Origin: Prosopocoilus inquinatus
Taxonomy: Eukaryota; Arthropoda; Insecta; Coleoptera; Lucanidae
Direction of reading: 5' to 3'
Assembly: GCA_036172665.1 (NCBI GenBank)
Contig: CM069876.1
Span: 42,005,001-42,069,000 of the forward strand
Length of the DNA: 64,000 nt
Part shown: positions 45,765-57,294 of the stretch, in pieces
Layout: the number at the start of each line of letters is the position of its first letter
Numbering within the stretch: position 1 is the first letter of the stretch
Notes under the pieces: generated by a model
The model's input: only the letters and a program-made list of their open reading frames with translations
What the model was told of the DNA's origin: nothing
Database searches by the model: none
Program-made: the position numbers and the translations under genes

Positions 45765-48169
45765 ATGATTTGTTTATTTCTGTTTCTCCTTCTGTTTACG
45801 TTGTTCCTCCTGTATTTGCTGCAAGAGAAGCGCATTTGCAATGAGATACTGGACATTCCGGGGCCTCCCCTCGTGCCGCGTTTCAAAAGCGAGGATGAAA
45901 TCGATTTATATCTGAGAGGTGAGCTTCAAAATTAAATCGATGGATGATTTTTAATTATGAAGTTCCTAGACGCGTTAAATAATGTCAGGAAGCTGAAGAA
46001 AGAATATGGATCAGTGGTAAGGTTGTGCGTGGGATCGAAAGCTATAGTTTTATTGACGCAACCAAAATATATTGAACAATTGTTGTCTAGTGAGATGAAT
46101 TGCAAAGAAGAGTTCCTATATACAGGTAAGAAATTTTTCCGGATAGTAAACGCAGGAAACCACAAAAGATCTATCGATACAAAGCTTCAACTTGGTCAAA
46201 AAAAATTATAGCTGTTTACAATTAAAAGAAGGCAAAATGAATGAAGAACAATTAACGCAAAGAGGGAAGTCGGTTAATTTGGTTGATCTGGCGTTGGAGG
46301 AATTGAAATGGAAGTACGAAATGAAACGAGTTGATTTCACCAAAATGATACACGAAGGTGGAAAATGGATTTGAAAGGCCAAGAAAACAAAAGTATTGAG
46401 CTTCGAGAAAGCAATAAAAGGACCAAATTGTAGATATGGCCATCTTGTAAGAATTACGGTTGAAAGAACAGACAGTCCACAGAAGGTATAAAAATTCAGA
46501 AACTAGAACCAGAAGAAGTAGCAAATATGAGGGAACAATAAACTTGAACAAGAACAAGACAGAAGGTGAAAAATTAAATTGCTAAGGTCCAAAATCCAAT
46601 GGCGAAGGTCAGAATGTGAAGGGCTGATCACGAATCTGATGTCTGGAAGTAACTTTAGATCGTGAAAAATGAAAGAAGTTCGTTAAATAAAACTCTAAAT
46701 ATCAGTGGAACTCCAATGGTCCAATACTATTGGGAGCAATTTATAGATGAAAAGGGGAGGTGCAAAGGAGGTGATATCAAAGCTTTTTGAGAAATGTGAA
46801 AAAGTTGAAGATGATGGCCAAGAAGAAGTCCGGACATAAGCTATGAAAAAAAAAGGAAAGGCCATCCGGATAACTCATTGAAAGTATTCCAGAGAGGAGG
46901 CCAAGGAGGAGTCGAGAACGGACTTGGATATCTACATTTGAAATCAAAAATGTTACACAACTTTTTTTTTTCCTGTTAAAAAGAAACTATAATCGAAGAA
47001 CCAAATTAAAAACATTTGTTTTTAGGAAAAACAAATAAATGGTTTGGAAGTAAAATCGATCCATTTCTTACCAAAACGATTCAAATTCTGAAACTCAGCA
47101 ATTCCGTAGATTTGAAATTTTTGTCTTATTTCAAACAAGTTCTCTCTTCAAGATCAGCGACACGTAAGTCTATTTCAAAGGCAAAATATTAAAAGTTAAG
47201 ATTAAAGGTCGCGTATTTCTTGTAACTATTGCAGATACTGACAAACTCATAAAGAAAACGCTTGACTTCTCATCATGCCTTTTCCAAGCTGACAAAATTC
47301 TGAATACGGCTCATGCGGACCTGTGGCAAAAACTGGCGGGGAAAATCCCCAAAGAAGAGGCCAATTCTATGATCAAATTCCTAGTGACTTCTGCGTTAAT
47401 TATTTTGGCGAACGACCGAGGAGTCCAGGAGAAAATATTCAAGGAAATCGCCCAAATTTTTGGGACTGAAAGTCAAATTGAAATTGATTTTCAAAATGTA
47501 AGAAAAATGGTGTACGCGGAACGTATTTTAAAAGAAATTATCCGCCCACACGCTTCAGTACATTTCCGTGTGAAGACTTTGAGTAAGAAAATAAAATTTG
47601 GTAAGTCTGCTAATTCACTTTCATACTTGTCAAGGAGGAGAGAATTCAAGGAAGACAAAAAAATTCAAAAAGTATTTAGGTTAAGGTTAAAAAATTAAAA
47701 GATGATTTGCGCAGACTAAATAATTCCCATATAAATTTGAGCAAGGACACAGACATACTGAATCCAACTTCATTCCTTTGAGACTACCTCAGAGTTAACT
47801 GACTTATCGAAAAATTTATTTAAAAATTATTTACAGATAACATATCAGTTCCAGCCGGAGTGAATGTGGTGTACTTAACTTCTGGCGACAGCTCAACGCA
47901 TCCACAACCGTCTGATCTTAATGGTAATGTCAAAAATCAAACAAACCCGATTTCGTCTCTGATTAGCAAGCCCAGAAGTTGCGTAGGTAAATATTATTAG
48001 TCCTATTTAATAGCAATTCAAGATGTCTGATTTATTTGCAGGTCAAAAACATCTGCTATTGACAACAAAGTTGATGCTAATAAAACTCGTACGCAATTTC
48101 GAAGTGTTGCCAACTCAAAAAGAAGAAGTAAAGAACGGCTTGCCCTTCAAATTGAAACACAGATACTGA
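45765..48169 (+). CDS. Shrunken P450-derived protein, open but lacking catalytic motifs
   Basis: Exons 45765-45918, 45970-46125, 47026-47163, 47235-47600, 47837-47986, 48042-48169 sum to 1092 nt, 363 residues, with every junction in frame and standard GT-AG sites. Exon 1 has a normal 154-nt length, hydrophobic anchor and IPGPP. Exon 2 aligns with relatives but lacks about 14 codons at the end (VGDGL region). Exon 3 keeps a tryptophan (NKW) but not WxxxR. Exons 4 and 5 are fused and the AGxxT segment of helix I is gone (IKFLVTSALIILAN). Helix K keeps KEIIR (ExxR). Exon 6 has no FDPDRF, and the heme loop is LISKPRSCVG: Cys and Arg stay, Phe and the first Gly do not. Oxygen activation is improbable. 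A broken partial copy lies at 50756-51494. Intron 2 holds a purine-rich tract (46210-46920). Confidence 0.65.
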
Positions 48170-48403
48170 AACCCAGATGATTGATTGGGGTGGGGGTGTT
48201 TTTCTTTGCGAGGAGATCTGAACGTCATCAAAACATAAAAAAATAATAAATTTAAATAACCCGTCGGACGCCAGTAAAATTAAGCAATGAATATATTCAT
48301 AAGTATTAATTATTTATGAAATGTTGAGGCAAAACTACCGAAATAAATAACGAGGAGGTAAAATCTTCTAAATCGTTTCTTTTTTTTTTTAGTTACAGGC
48401 CGT

Positions 48404-48410
48404 TATAAAT
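48404..48410 (+). promoter_or_regulatory. TATA box candidate for the P450 at 48539
   Basis: TATAAAT, followed about 25 bp later by GTGCAGTTTAATC (initiator-like). The homologous site in the duplicated copy is at 51754-51760, so the promoter was copied with the gene. Confidence 0.55.
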
Positions 48411-48538
48411 TTTAAATCGAGCATCTAGTGCAGTTTAATCAAGTGGCCGAGTGTACTTCTTGGCGGTCTTTGCAAACTTAACGTCAAAAGTTTATTGGAA
48501 ACAAAGTCCTATATTTCAGTTGATTAGAGAGCAATCGA

Positions 48539-50613
48539 ATGATTTTCATAATATTTCTGGGAGTGCTGACAGGGCTTGTGCTCTTGTATGTGACAAAACA
48601 ATGCCAAATGTACAAGGCAACGGAACACATACCTGGGCCCAAACCCCTTCCGTTTATTGGGAACGCCTTAGACTTAGGGACAAGAAACGAAAGTAAGTTT
48701 TTCATTTAGGGTTGCCTTACTGAAATGTTTTCAAAACATTGCCAAGTTTGAATTTTGTCCGTACCAATTCTAGCAACGTGCCTTACATTATTTTTTGGTG
48801 AATTACATTTTCTGAAAACTCAAATATCACTACTACATTGAAAAAGAAAAAAAATTAAATCGAACTATCTTGTGCTGCAATACAAAGATAAATAATTCAA
48901 AAGCATTTTGGTTTAACATAATACCAATAAAACAGCGGTCTTAAATAAGTCCAACGGTTTTAAGTGAAGCTTAATTTGTGATCCATGGTTTTAGTAAATT
49001 AAAAGGCTCAAAATGTACAAAACTGCTTACTTTTTGTTGCAGATTTTTTGACCAATCTCGAAAAACTGGCGAAAAAGTACGGAAAGGTTGTTCGCTTATG
49101 CCTTGGACCACAAAACGGCGTTCTGGTAACCGACGCAAAGTATGTGGGCCACATTTTCACAGTGACAGACAACCATTACAAAGGCAACCTTTATGACATT
49201 GTGAAACCTTTAGTAGGTCAAGGTCTGATAACTAGCTCAGGTAAACATTCTTTCCTTGACCCCAAAGGACTGATAACTAAATGATGATGATTCACTTTTA
49301 GGTGAAACCTGGACCAGACAGAGAAGAATCCTGAATCCGGCCTTCAGTAATAAGCAACTTGAAAAATACGTGCTTGCCGTCAACAGCGCCGCCAATAAGC
49401 TTGTGGAGCAACTAAAGGGCCGAGTTAATCACAAATTCGTTGACGTTAGCGACCTCATATTCTGCTGCACTTTGAATTCCATATGCAGTGAGCTTTTGAA
49501 ATCAGCTTTCATCGGTTGCTCCAAAATGTGTGTCTTTACAGAAGCAGCGATGAAAATCGACGTAACAGAAAACAAGGAGTACCACTCCCATGTACTGCAA
49601 CTTCTTGACCTCTTCTTCAGGCGATTCATTTCCCCCTTCAAAAGATTCGATTTTATCTACTCTTTCACGCACGACTACCGTGAAACGCAGAAATTCGCAA
49701 AGGGAGTCAACGATTTCGTCTCGGATGTCATAAGGAAGCGCAAGCGAGAATTCAACCTTGAAAATTCAGGAGGCATGTCAATTTTGGACGAGATGTTTCG
49801 ATTGTCTGGCGAAGACATCCTCACCGAGCAAGAAATGGTCGACCAAGTTAAGACCTTCGTCTTTGCGGTGCGTACGAGAACATATCGGCCAAATATCGAC
49901 CTTAAATTTGCTTGTTTTGAAGGGCTCGGATACGGTAGGGACGACTTTGAGCCTAGCCGTGTACGAGTTGTCTAAACACCCTGAGGTACAAGAGAAAATC
50001 CTGAAGGAAGTTGTTGGTATGAAAGTTGACGCTAACATTGATGATGTGCGCGAGCTAAAATACACCGAGTGTGTTATAAAAGAAGTCATGAGAAGGTACA
50101 CCCCCGTACCATACGCCACGAGGATACTCCCGAATGATATCCAACTAGGTAAGTTGGTAAGGCCTTTCAGAAATACGTATAATACACCAACTAATATGTA
50201 CAGGGGATATCACAGTGCCCGCAGGAATTATGACCGTACTATTCATGCATGGGATTCACATGTCTGAGGAGATCTACCCAGATTCGGAAAGGTTTGATCC
50301 AGATCGATTTCTCCCGGAAAACTGTGCTGATCGACACATATATTCCTTCCTGCCTTTTGGCGCTGGAGCAAGAGTCTGCATTGGTAATTCAAAACGTAAT
50401 ACTTCTTGCTTGAAGCGTACGCTACACGAGTTGGTTTTAGGCCAAAAATTTGCTATGATGGAAGCTAAGCTGACGTTGGCAAAGATTGTCCAAAATTTTG
50501 AGTTAATAGCTCACCCTGACCATAAGCTTAAACTTACCGCTGTGGGATTACTAAAAGCGGACAATGGACTTCCTATTAAGTTACAACTAAGAAAACCTGC
50601 AACGCCAATTTAA
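48539..50613 (+). CDS. Clan-4 cytochrome P450 (GSDT type), duplicated pair member 1
   Basis: Exons 48539-48692, 49043-49240, 49302-49487, 49542-49867, 49923-50148, 50204-50383, 50441-50613; 1443 nt, 480 residues. Anchor then IPGPKPLPFIG; helix C WTRQR; helix I FAGSDTVGTT; helix K KEVMR; meander FDPDRFLPEN; heme loop FGAGARVCIG. Exon 5 is five codons shorter than in other GSDT genes (linker after helix J). Intron 6 (50384-50440) is 57 nt, a multiple of three and without stop, so an unspliced message would add 19 residues right after the heme cysteine loop. Near-identical to the gene at 51896 by segmental duplication. Confidence 0.93.
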
Positions 50614-50755
50614 TTTCTATGAATACAGACCTTTCCTTTTTATTTTAGAACTTATATTTGTTAGTAGCAATAAAAGGAATTTTGTCAATCAAAAAATAAT
50701 TTCGATTCTAATACTGAGCAAGCAAAATAAATCGGGAAAAGGGTGAGCCTCGTGG

Positions 50756-51494
50756 TTCCTAATAATTTCTGTGTTAACTATTTTGGGCGAAAGACGCTGG
50801 AGTCCAGGATGAAATATTTAAGGAAATTGCCCTAATTTTTGGGACCGAAAGTCAAGTTGAAATTGATTTTCAAAACGTAAGAAAAATGGTGTACGCGGAA
50901 CGTGTTTTAAAAGAAATTATCCGCCCACACGCTTCAGTACATTTCCGTGTGAAGACATTGACTAAAAAAATAAAATTTGTTAAGTCTGCGAATCTACTTC
51001 CGTACTTCTCAAGGAGAAGGGAATTCAACGAAGAAAATAAAACTCGAAAAGTCTCCATATCAATTTGGGCAAGGCCACAGACATACTGGTTCACACCTTG
51101 GTTCAATTGAAACTCTTCCAGAGTTAACTAACTTTTGGAAATCTTTATTTAAAAATTATTGGTAGATAACATATCTGTTCCAGCTGGAGTGAATGTGGTG
51201 TTCTTCACTTCTGGCGGCAGCCCAACATATTCAAAACCATCTGATTTTAATGGTAACGACAAAAAAACAATCAAACTTGAATTTGGTTTTAATTAGCAAG
51301 CCCAAATCTTGCGCAGGTAAACCTCCTCAGCCCTATTTAATAAGAATTCAAAACGTCTGATTTATTTGCAGGTCAAAAACATCTGGTATTGAGGGCAAAG
51401 TTATTGCTGACAAAACTCGTACGCAATTTCGAGGTGTTTCCAACTCAAGACGAAGAAGAAAATGGCTTGCCCTTCAAACTGAAATCCAGATAAT
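50756..51494 (+). pseudogene. Partial broken copy of the shrunken P450-derived gene
   Basis: Corresponds to 47378-48169. It begins in the middle of exon 4 at the duplication breakpoint, so it has no promoter or start. Further lesions: a one-base insertion near 50785, the donor after exon 4 changed from GGTAAGT to GTTAAGT (50980), and a one-base insertion in exon 6 near 51265 giving TAG. The exon 7 copy is intact. The homologous exons are still very similar (KEIIRPHASVHFRVKTL is fully kept). Confidence 0.8.
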
Positions 51495-51753
51495 TGAATG
51501 CCCCTTCAAACTGAAACGCAAATCATTGATTGAGGGGGCGGTGCGTGTTTTTTTGCCAGGAGACCCGAACGTCATCAAAACTTAAAAAATAATAAACTTA
51601 AATTAACCGTCGGACGCTAGTAAAATTAAGCAATGAATATGTTCATATGTATTAATTATTTATGATGAAATGTTGACGCAAAACTACCGAAATAAATAAC
51701 AAGGATATAAATTTTAAATCTAAATCGTTCTTTTTTCTGTAATTACACGCCGG

Positions 51754-51760
51754 TATAAAT
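51754..51760 (+). promoter_or_regulatory. TATA box candidate for the P450 at 51896
   Basis: TATAAAT, then ATCCAGTGAAAG about 15 bp later; paralogous to 48404-48410. Confidence 0.55.
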
Positions 51761-51895
51761 TTTAATCGAGTATCCAGTGAAAGTTAATCCAGTGGCCGTG
51801 TGCACTGTGTACTTCTTGGAGGGTCTTTGCAAACTTAACGTCAAAAGGTTGTTAAATACAAACTCTTATATTTCGGTTGATTAGAGAGTGACCGA

Positions 51896-53939
51896 ATGAT
51901 TTTCATAATACTTTTGGCGGTGTTAATGGGGCTTGTGCTCTTGTATGTGACAAAACAATGCCAAATGTACAAGGCAACCGAACACATACCTGGGCCCAAG
52001 CCGTTTCCGTTTATTGGGAATGCCTTAGATTTAGGAACAAAAAATGAAAGTAAGTTTTTTTTTCTAGAGTTGCCTTACTGTATTATTTTAAAAAATAAAA
52101 ATGTTTATATTAAAGTAAACGTTAAATTTCAATCTTGTTCAATTCAAAGATCGCTCCAAGATAAAAAAAATAAATCTTCTGTTGCAATACAAAGATAAAT
52201 AATTCAAAAGCATTTTGGTTTTACATAATACCAATAAAACAGCGGTCTTAAATAAGTTCAACGGGTTTTAAGTGAAGCTTAATTTGTGATCCACGGTTTT
52301 AGTAAAGTAGAACACTCCAAATCTACAAAACTGCTCACTTCTTGTTCCAGACTTGTTGACCAATCTCGAGAAACTGGCAAAAAAGTACGGAAAGGTCGTT
52401 CGCTTATGCCTTGGACCACAAAACGGCGTTCTGGTAACCGACGCAAAGTATGTGGGCCACATTTTCACAGTGACAGGCAACCACTACAAAGGCAACCTTT
52501 ACGACATTGTGAAACCTTTAGTAGGTCAAGGTTTGGTAAGCAGCACAGGTAAAAATGTTTTCCTTGACCCTCACAATACCCGATAACGAAATGTTGACGA
52601 TGATTCACTTTCAGGTGAAACTTGGACCAGACACAGAAGAATCCTGAATCCGGCCTTCAGTAATAAGCAAATTGGAAAATATGTGCTTGCCGTCAACAGT
52701 GCCACCAATAAGCTTGTGGAGCAACTAAAGGGACGAGTTAGTGACGAATTCGTTGACGTTAGCGACCTCATATTCTGCTGCACTTTGAATTCCATATGCA
52801 GTGAGCTTTTGAAATCAAACCAAACATCTTTCATCGGTTGCTGCAAAATGTGTGTCTTTGCAGAAGCAGCGATGAACATCGACGTGACAGAAAACAGGGA
52901 GTACCACGCCAGTGTGCAGCATCTTCTTGACCTTTTCTTCAGGCGATTCATTTCCCCCATCAAGAGATTCGATTTCATCTACTCTTTCACGCAGGACTAC
53001 CGTGAAACACAGAAATACGCAAGGGAAGTCAACGATTTCGTCTCGAATGTCTTAAGGAAGCGCAAGCGGGAATTCAACCTTGAAAATTCAGGAGGCATGT
53101 CAATTTTGGACGAGATGTTCCGATTGTCTGGCGAAGACATCCTCACCGAGCAAGAAATGGTCGACCAAGTTAAGACCTTCGTATTTGGAGTACGTGCCTA
53201 CCAAAACCTACCTCCCAAATACCAACCTTAAATTTGCCTATTTTGAAGGGCTCGGATACGGTAGGGACGACTTCGTGCCTAGCCGTGTACGAGTTGTCTA
53301 AACACCCTGAGGTACAAGAGAAAATCCTGAAGGAAGTTGTTGGTATGAAAGTTGATACTGATATTGATGACGTGCGCGAGCTGAAATACACCGAGTGTGT
53401 TATAAAAGAAGTTATGAGAAGATATACCCCCATACCATTCACAACCAGGATACTCCCAAATGATATCCAACTAGGTAAGTTGGTAAGGCCTTTTAGAAAT
53501 GCGTGTAATATACCAAGTAATATGTGCAGGGGATCTCACAGTGCCCGCAGGAATTATGGCCGTACTATTCATGCATGGGATTCACATGTCTGAGGAGATC
53601 TACCCAGATTCGGAAAGATTTGATCCAGATCGATTTCTTCCAGAAAACTGTCCTGATCGACATATGTATTCCTTCCTGCCTTTCGCAGCTGGACCAAGGG
53701 CGTGCATTGGTAATTCGAAACGTGCTGCTGCTTGCTTAAAGCGTACCCTGAACGAGTTGGTTTTAGGGCAAAAATTTGCTATGATGGAAGCCAAGCTGAC
53801 GTTGGCAAAGATTGTCCAAAATTTCGAGTTAATAGCACACCCTGACCATAAGCTTAAACTTACCGCTGTGGGATTACTAAAAGCGGACAATGGACTTCCT
53901 ATTAAGTTACAACTAAGAAGACCTGTAACGCCAATTTAA
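51896..53939 (+). CDS. Clan-4 cytochrome P450 (GSDT type), duplicated pair member 2
   Basis: Exons 51896-52049, 52351-52548, 52615-52800, 52864-53189, 53249-53474, 53530-53709, 53767-53939; 1443 nt, 480 residues, exon lengths identical to the gene at 48539. Anchor then IPGPKPFPFIG; helix C WTRHR; helix I FGGSDTVGTT, in which the usual alanine of AGxxT is glycine; helix K KEVMR; meander FDPDRFLPEN; heme loop FAAGPRACIG. Intron 6 (53710-53766) is also 57 nt and stopless. A decoy donor GTAAGC lies inside exon 2 at about 52536. Differences from its twin cluster in the heme loop and helix I, so the two enzymes may differ in activity. Confidence 0.93.
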
Positions 53940-54149
53940 TTTCTAAGAATATAGACCTTTTCTTTTTATTTTAGAACTTATGTTTGTGAGTAGCGATAAA
54001 AGAAATGTTGCCATTTAAAAAATAATTTTGTTTCTAATACTGAGTAAGCAAAATAAATTGGGAAAAGCGTGAGCCTGATATTTATTAGAAATTCTCAAGG
54101 AAGCTGGGCTGCAGTGTGTTGCAAGTTTTAAAGACAGAAGACCGGAAGT

Positions 54150-54500
54150 TCTAAAGGCAGAAATCTCTCTTTCTTTTCTCTCTCTCCAACGCTCGCATCA
54201 GGCCTCCAATGAAAGGAAGTACGCAAAAGTGTTTCAAATGCTATGTTAAAGAAGCGCGTTTGAGAGAGGAGAGAATACCAAGAAAGGCAACAGAAGCAGG
54301 AAAACACATAGTAATCAAAAAAGAAATAAAAACCACGTCTTCAAAGCACCTACCAGTACAAGACAGAAGCTGAAATCAAATATCCTACATACGATCTTTA
54401 ACATGAAAAAAAAAAGGTAAGTTCGGAAAGAAGTCTAAATTGGAACAACTGATGGAGGTAGCAGGCAAAAGACAAAAGCAAAAAAATATGAGGAAATGAG
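54150..54500. repeat. Purine-rich dispersed repeat, copy A
   Basis: Contains AAGCGCGTTTGAGAGAGGAG and GATACCAAGAAA-like strings that recur at about 59510-59700. Probably a decayed transposable element; coding frame is lost. Confidence 0.5.
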
Positions 54501-54559
54501 AAATTTTTTATTGAAATAGGATTGTTGCAAGCGTTATGCGTTATCCTAATTTAATTTTT

Positions 54560-54860
54560 ATCAACTGTCGCTGAGTTAAGAGAACCCTACATATAAAGGC
54601 CGGGGCTCCTCTCTGTATTATTAAAATCTCAGAGAGCTGGCACTCAGCGTTCTAACACGTCGTATCATGGAAATAGAGTTTCTCTTAAAAACGTTTTTCG
54701 CTCTCTCGGATTTCAATCAACGATCGCGATCAACGATTGCTACAATTCCCACTAGAATGTGAGTGCACGGCGCGCCGAGCGCTGAATCGCGTTGAGTGGG
54801 AGACAGTAACGCGTCCCTGAATTATTTGTGACAGACTGTATTACACAAATTAGAATGAGG
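54560..54860 (+). other. GC-richer island with promoter-like sequence
   Basis: TATAAAGGCCGGGG at about 54594 followed by CTCAGAGAGCTGGCACTCAG. Could be a solo LTR or a fragment of one, but no matching second LTR or TG...CA boundary was found. The rest up to 55198 shows nothing recognisable. Confidence 0.25.
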
Positions 54861-55198
54861 AATGCAGGAAAATAAATAGGCATTTAAAATATATCGTACT
54901 ACACTTTACTCAATACTAACAATTATCGGTTAATTGATTGCTTAAAACCAAAACTACAATTTTACATATTTGTTGTTATAACGGGCAACACCTAATTGGT
55001 TTTTCCCATAGGTACGTCTAGGGGAATATATCCCTTATATTAAAACTGTATAGAACAAGCCAAATTGCCCCATACACAAAGAGTCCTCTTCCTAAAAACT
55101 CAACGCAAAACCTTCTGGAAAGAAGCAGAATTTATTAGTAATTTCGATTTTATCGTATTTCCAAAATACCAGAATAATATACTATAAAACTATAAAAA

Positions 55199-55349
55199 TA
55201 TTCGAACCACGCTCGATATAGTTCTTGGGGGTGTTCGGCATCCACTTCAGGTACTCTTCAGTATTGGGGATAAAAGTCGACACTGCTTCCCCTTCAACGG
55301 CGAGGAGGTTTAGAATTAACAAAGCACTTTACACACACAAAAATACACT
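55199..55349 (+). repeat. tRNA-derived SINE, copy 2 (5' truncated)
   Basis: Begins inside box B (TTCGAACCACGCTCGA) and contains CACTGCTTCCCCTTCAACGG, GGCGAGGAGGTTTA and the ACACACACAAAAATACAC tail of the copy at 35895-36100. Lies immediately downstream of the reductase pseudogene. Confidence 0.7.
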
Positions 55350-55394
55350 GTCCCGACCAGTCTATGACTTAAGATCCCATTGGACACAACAGTT

Positions 55395-57294
55395 AAAAAA
55401 AAAAACCTCTCTAAATCTTCCGACGAAAGAACAGATTCATCTTCATTAATTTGGCTGTGGAGAAATTCTATGTCTTCGTAGTAAACGGCTCTAGAATGTC
55501 CATGATAGCACTCAGGTTCTTCTGAAGCCGAACTACACTGAAATTCAAGTGAAGACGTAAGCAAATGAGAGAGTGAAGTAACTTACTATGGTTTTTTCCT
55601 GAAGACAAAACGGAAAAAGTCAATCACATAGGCGGGAAACATGTGAAACAGCAAAACTATTGTGTTGTGGTACCATCGAAGCTTGATTACTTTACAAACT
55701 GGACACCAGAGGAACTGTTTGTACGGATATTTTATTGCGACCTCTTGAACCCTCTCACATATATCTCCACAAGTGGCTTTAGAAATGTCGCCTTGAGTTA
55801 AATTGAATGCAGGAGTTTCGTCGAACCTAAAACATCAAATGCTTCTCAACAGTGGAAGATCATTTAGCCCTAAATTACTGTTTGTCCAAACCACTATATG
55901 GTTTGCAAACTTTAAAATCATATGCTGGAGGTAGATTTAGAAACCTTCCAAACACTTACTCGAAAGCAGTTCTGTACCACCCACACACTATAATATTGTT
56001 TATGGCAACATCAACGGGAATTGTTTGAGGGACGACTTTCGGCCCATGAACAAAGAGCTGATAATTCTTTTGCCTGCTGCAATAGCCAAGCCAACAGCAC
56101 CTACCGAACCAGGACTAGGTTCCTTTAACGATGGTATTACTAAAAAAAGAATTTTATGTTCCGTTCGTTGGCTGCAATTACAAACAAGACTGTTTGTCAC
56201 CTATCGACGGTCGACAGATTGAAATAGGTAGCTTTTTGCCCATATTCCGTACGATGTTCTCAGCGAGCTTCTTGCTGAATATATAATTATTAGCATGAGG
56301 TTTTATAATACTGCAGCGAAAACAGAAAAAGTGAAAGCAATTTGCAGTGTAGATGGCAGATAGGATCGGATGACTTACTTATTCTGTATTTTGTTTAAGA
56401 TTTCTTCATCCATCTTTTGAACCAACTCAATTACTTCAAGTGGATTCGCTTCTCCAAACTGGCAAACTTTAACCTCGGAACGATTGATGCAAAACGCCGT
56501 TGACAAGTGTACTATGGACTAAAAGCTTTTGTGTTTCTAAAACTGGGGTAACCCATGGGTACACACCTCTAAATTTTTCATGTCGAGACATAGAATCAGA
56601 AGTCTCAAAGTCGAAACTGTATTTAGCGCGACGGCTTCTTTCAGGCTTATGTTCATCCGCAAGGAAGCGGCCAAGTGACTACAGAGACTTCATTGATTAA
56701 AGTGTCTCTATCTTAGTCAGATAATCCCACCTTGTCTTCGCAAAGATCTCCGTGTATGGCCACCAATTTACGAATATCGTTTTCCTCTAGGTGCAGAGTA
56801 AAAGGCTGTAAAAATATACCTTTTCGTATATTTTAAATGTGGAACATTGATGAGATATGGGCACAAATAATATTTATAATAATCAATCATTAAGAGGATT
56901 CTACATTTTGGTGCCTGTTTGTGATTCTAATCTTAGTGCAGAGATGCCTCATCACTAAAGTTCCCAACATTCTGGTGTCTATAATATGTGGGGTTCTCTT
57001 TAGCCTTTCGAGATTTGTTCTTTTATCATTTAAATAAAACCCTTAACAAGTAAGTTTTAGGTTTTCAGCTTAGCAAAGCAAATCTGTTAAAATTTAGAAA
57101 CTTACGGGTTTACATGTGACTTCTTGAAGTCGTGCAGAAGCGGTTATGATCTTGCTTGGCCTTACCAGAACAAAAATCTGCTTAATTTTCGGCAAGGAAC
57201 GCAGCAGTTTTTCCAGGAGGACCTTCCCCATGAAACCCGTTCCTCCAGTAACCAGTATCGATTTTCCTTAATAAAATTCTGTTATCAGAGACAT
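55395..57294 (-). pseudogene. Fatty acyl-CoA reductase pseudogene
   Basis: On the - strand, exons at 57106-57294, 56567-56806, 56379-56518, 56201-56274, 55960-56139, 55587-55826 and 55395-55537 cover most of an insect fatty acyl-CoA reductase (fatty acid to fatty alcohol, wax and pheromone precursors). Landmarks: Rossmann motif GKSILVTGGTGFMGK, VHLSTAFC, KKLAENIVRN then RPSI, VIPSLKEPSPG, and the C-terminal FAR_C-type part with WYHNTIVLLFHMFPAYVID. Lesions: TAA at 57270-57268 just before the Rossmann motif, TAA at 56715-56713 in GLSD*DRD, frameshifts near 56680 and 56020, and TAG at 55470-55468 where a tryptophan is expected. The NTYTYTK segment before KLAE appears missing. Dead by several independent hits, but still easy to read. 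Confidence 0.85.

Larger units (their letters stand above)
47378..50745 (+). repeat. Segmental tandem duplication, unit A
   Basis: Runs from the middle of exon 4 of the shrunken P450 through the P450 at 48539 and its 3' flank. It repeats as unit B at 50756-54070, offset 3378 bp. The junction at about 50746-50756 joins the downstream flank of one gene to mid-exon sequence of the other. Confidence 0.85.
50756..54070 (+). repeat. Segmental tandem duplication, unit B
   Basis: Second copy of 47378-50745. It contains the truncated copy of the shrunken gene, the promoter with TATAAAT and the P450 at 51896. Divergence is low but includes indels in introns and in the intergenic part. Confidence 0.85.

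Noticed and set aside
45919..45969. Apparent loss of the exon 2 acceptor in the shrunken P450 gene
   Set aside because: The first AG (45961-45962) breaks the frame, but the AG at 45968-45969 (TTCCTAG) restores it and aligns with relatives, so the frame is intact.
46192..46374. A lysine/glutamate-rich frame in intron 2 of the shrunken P450
   Set aside because: Considered as the missing helix C exon, but it has no W or R in the right context and the purine-rich tract looks like a repeat.
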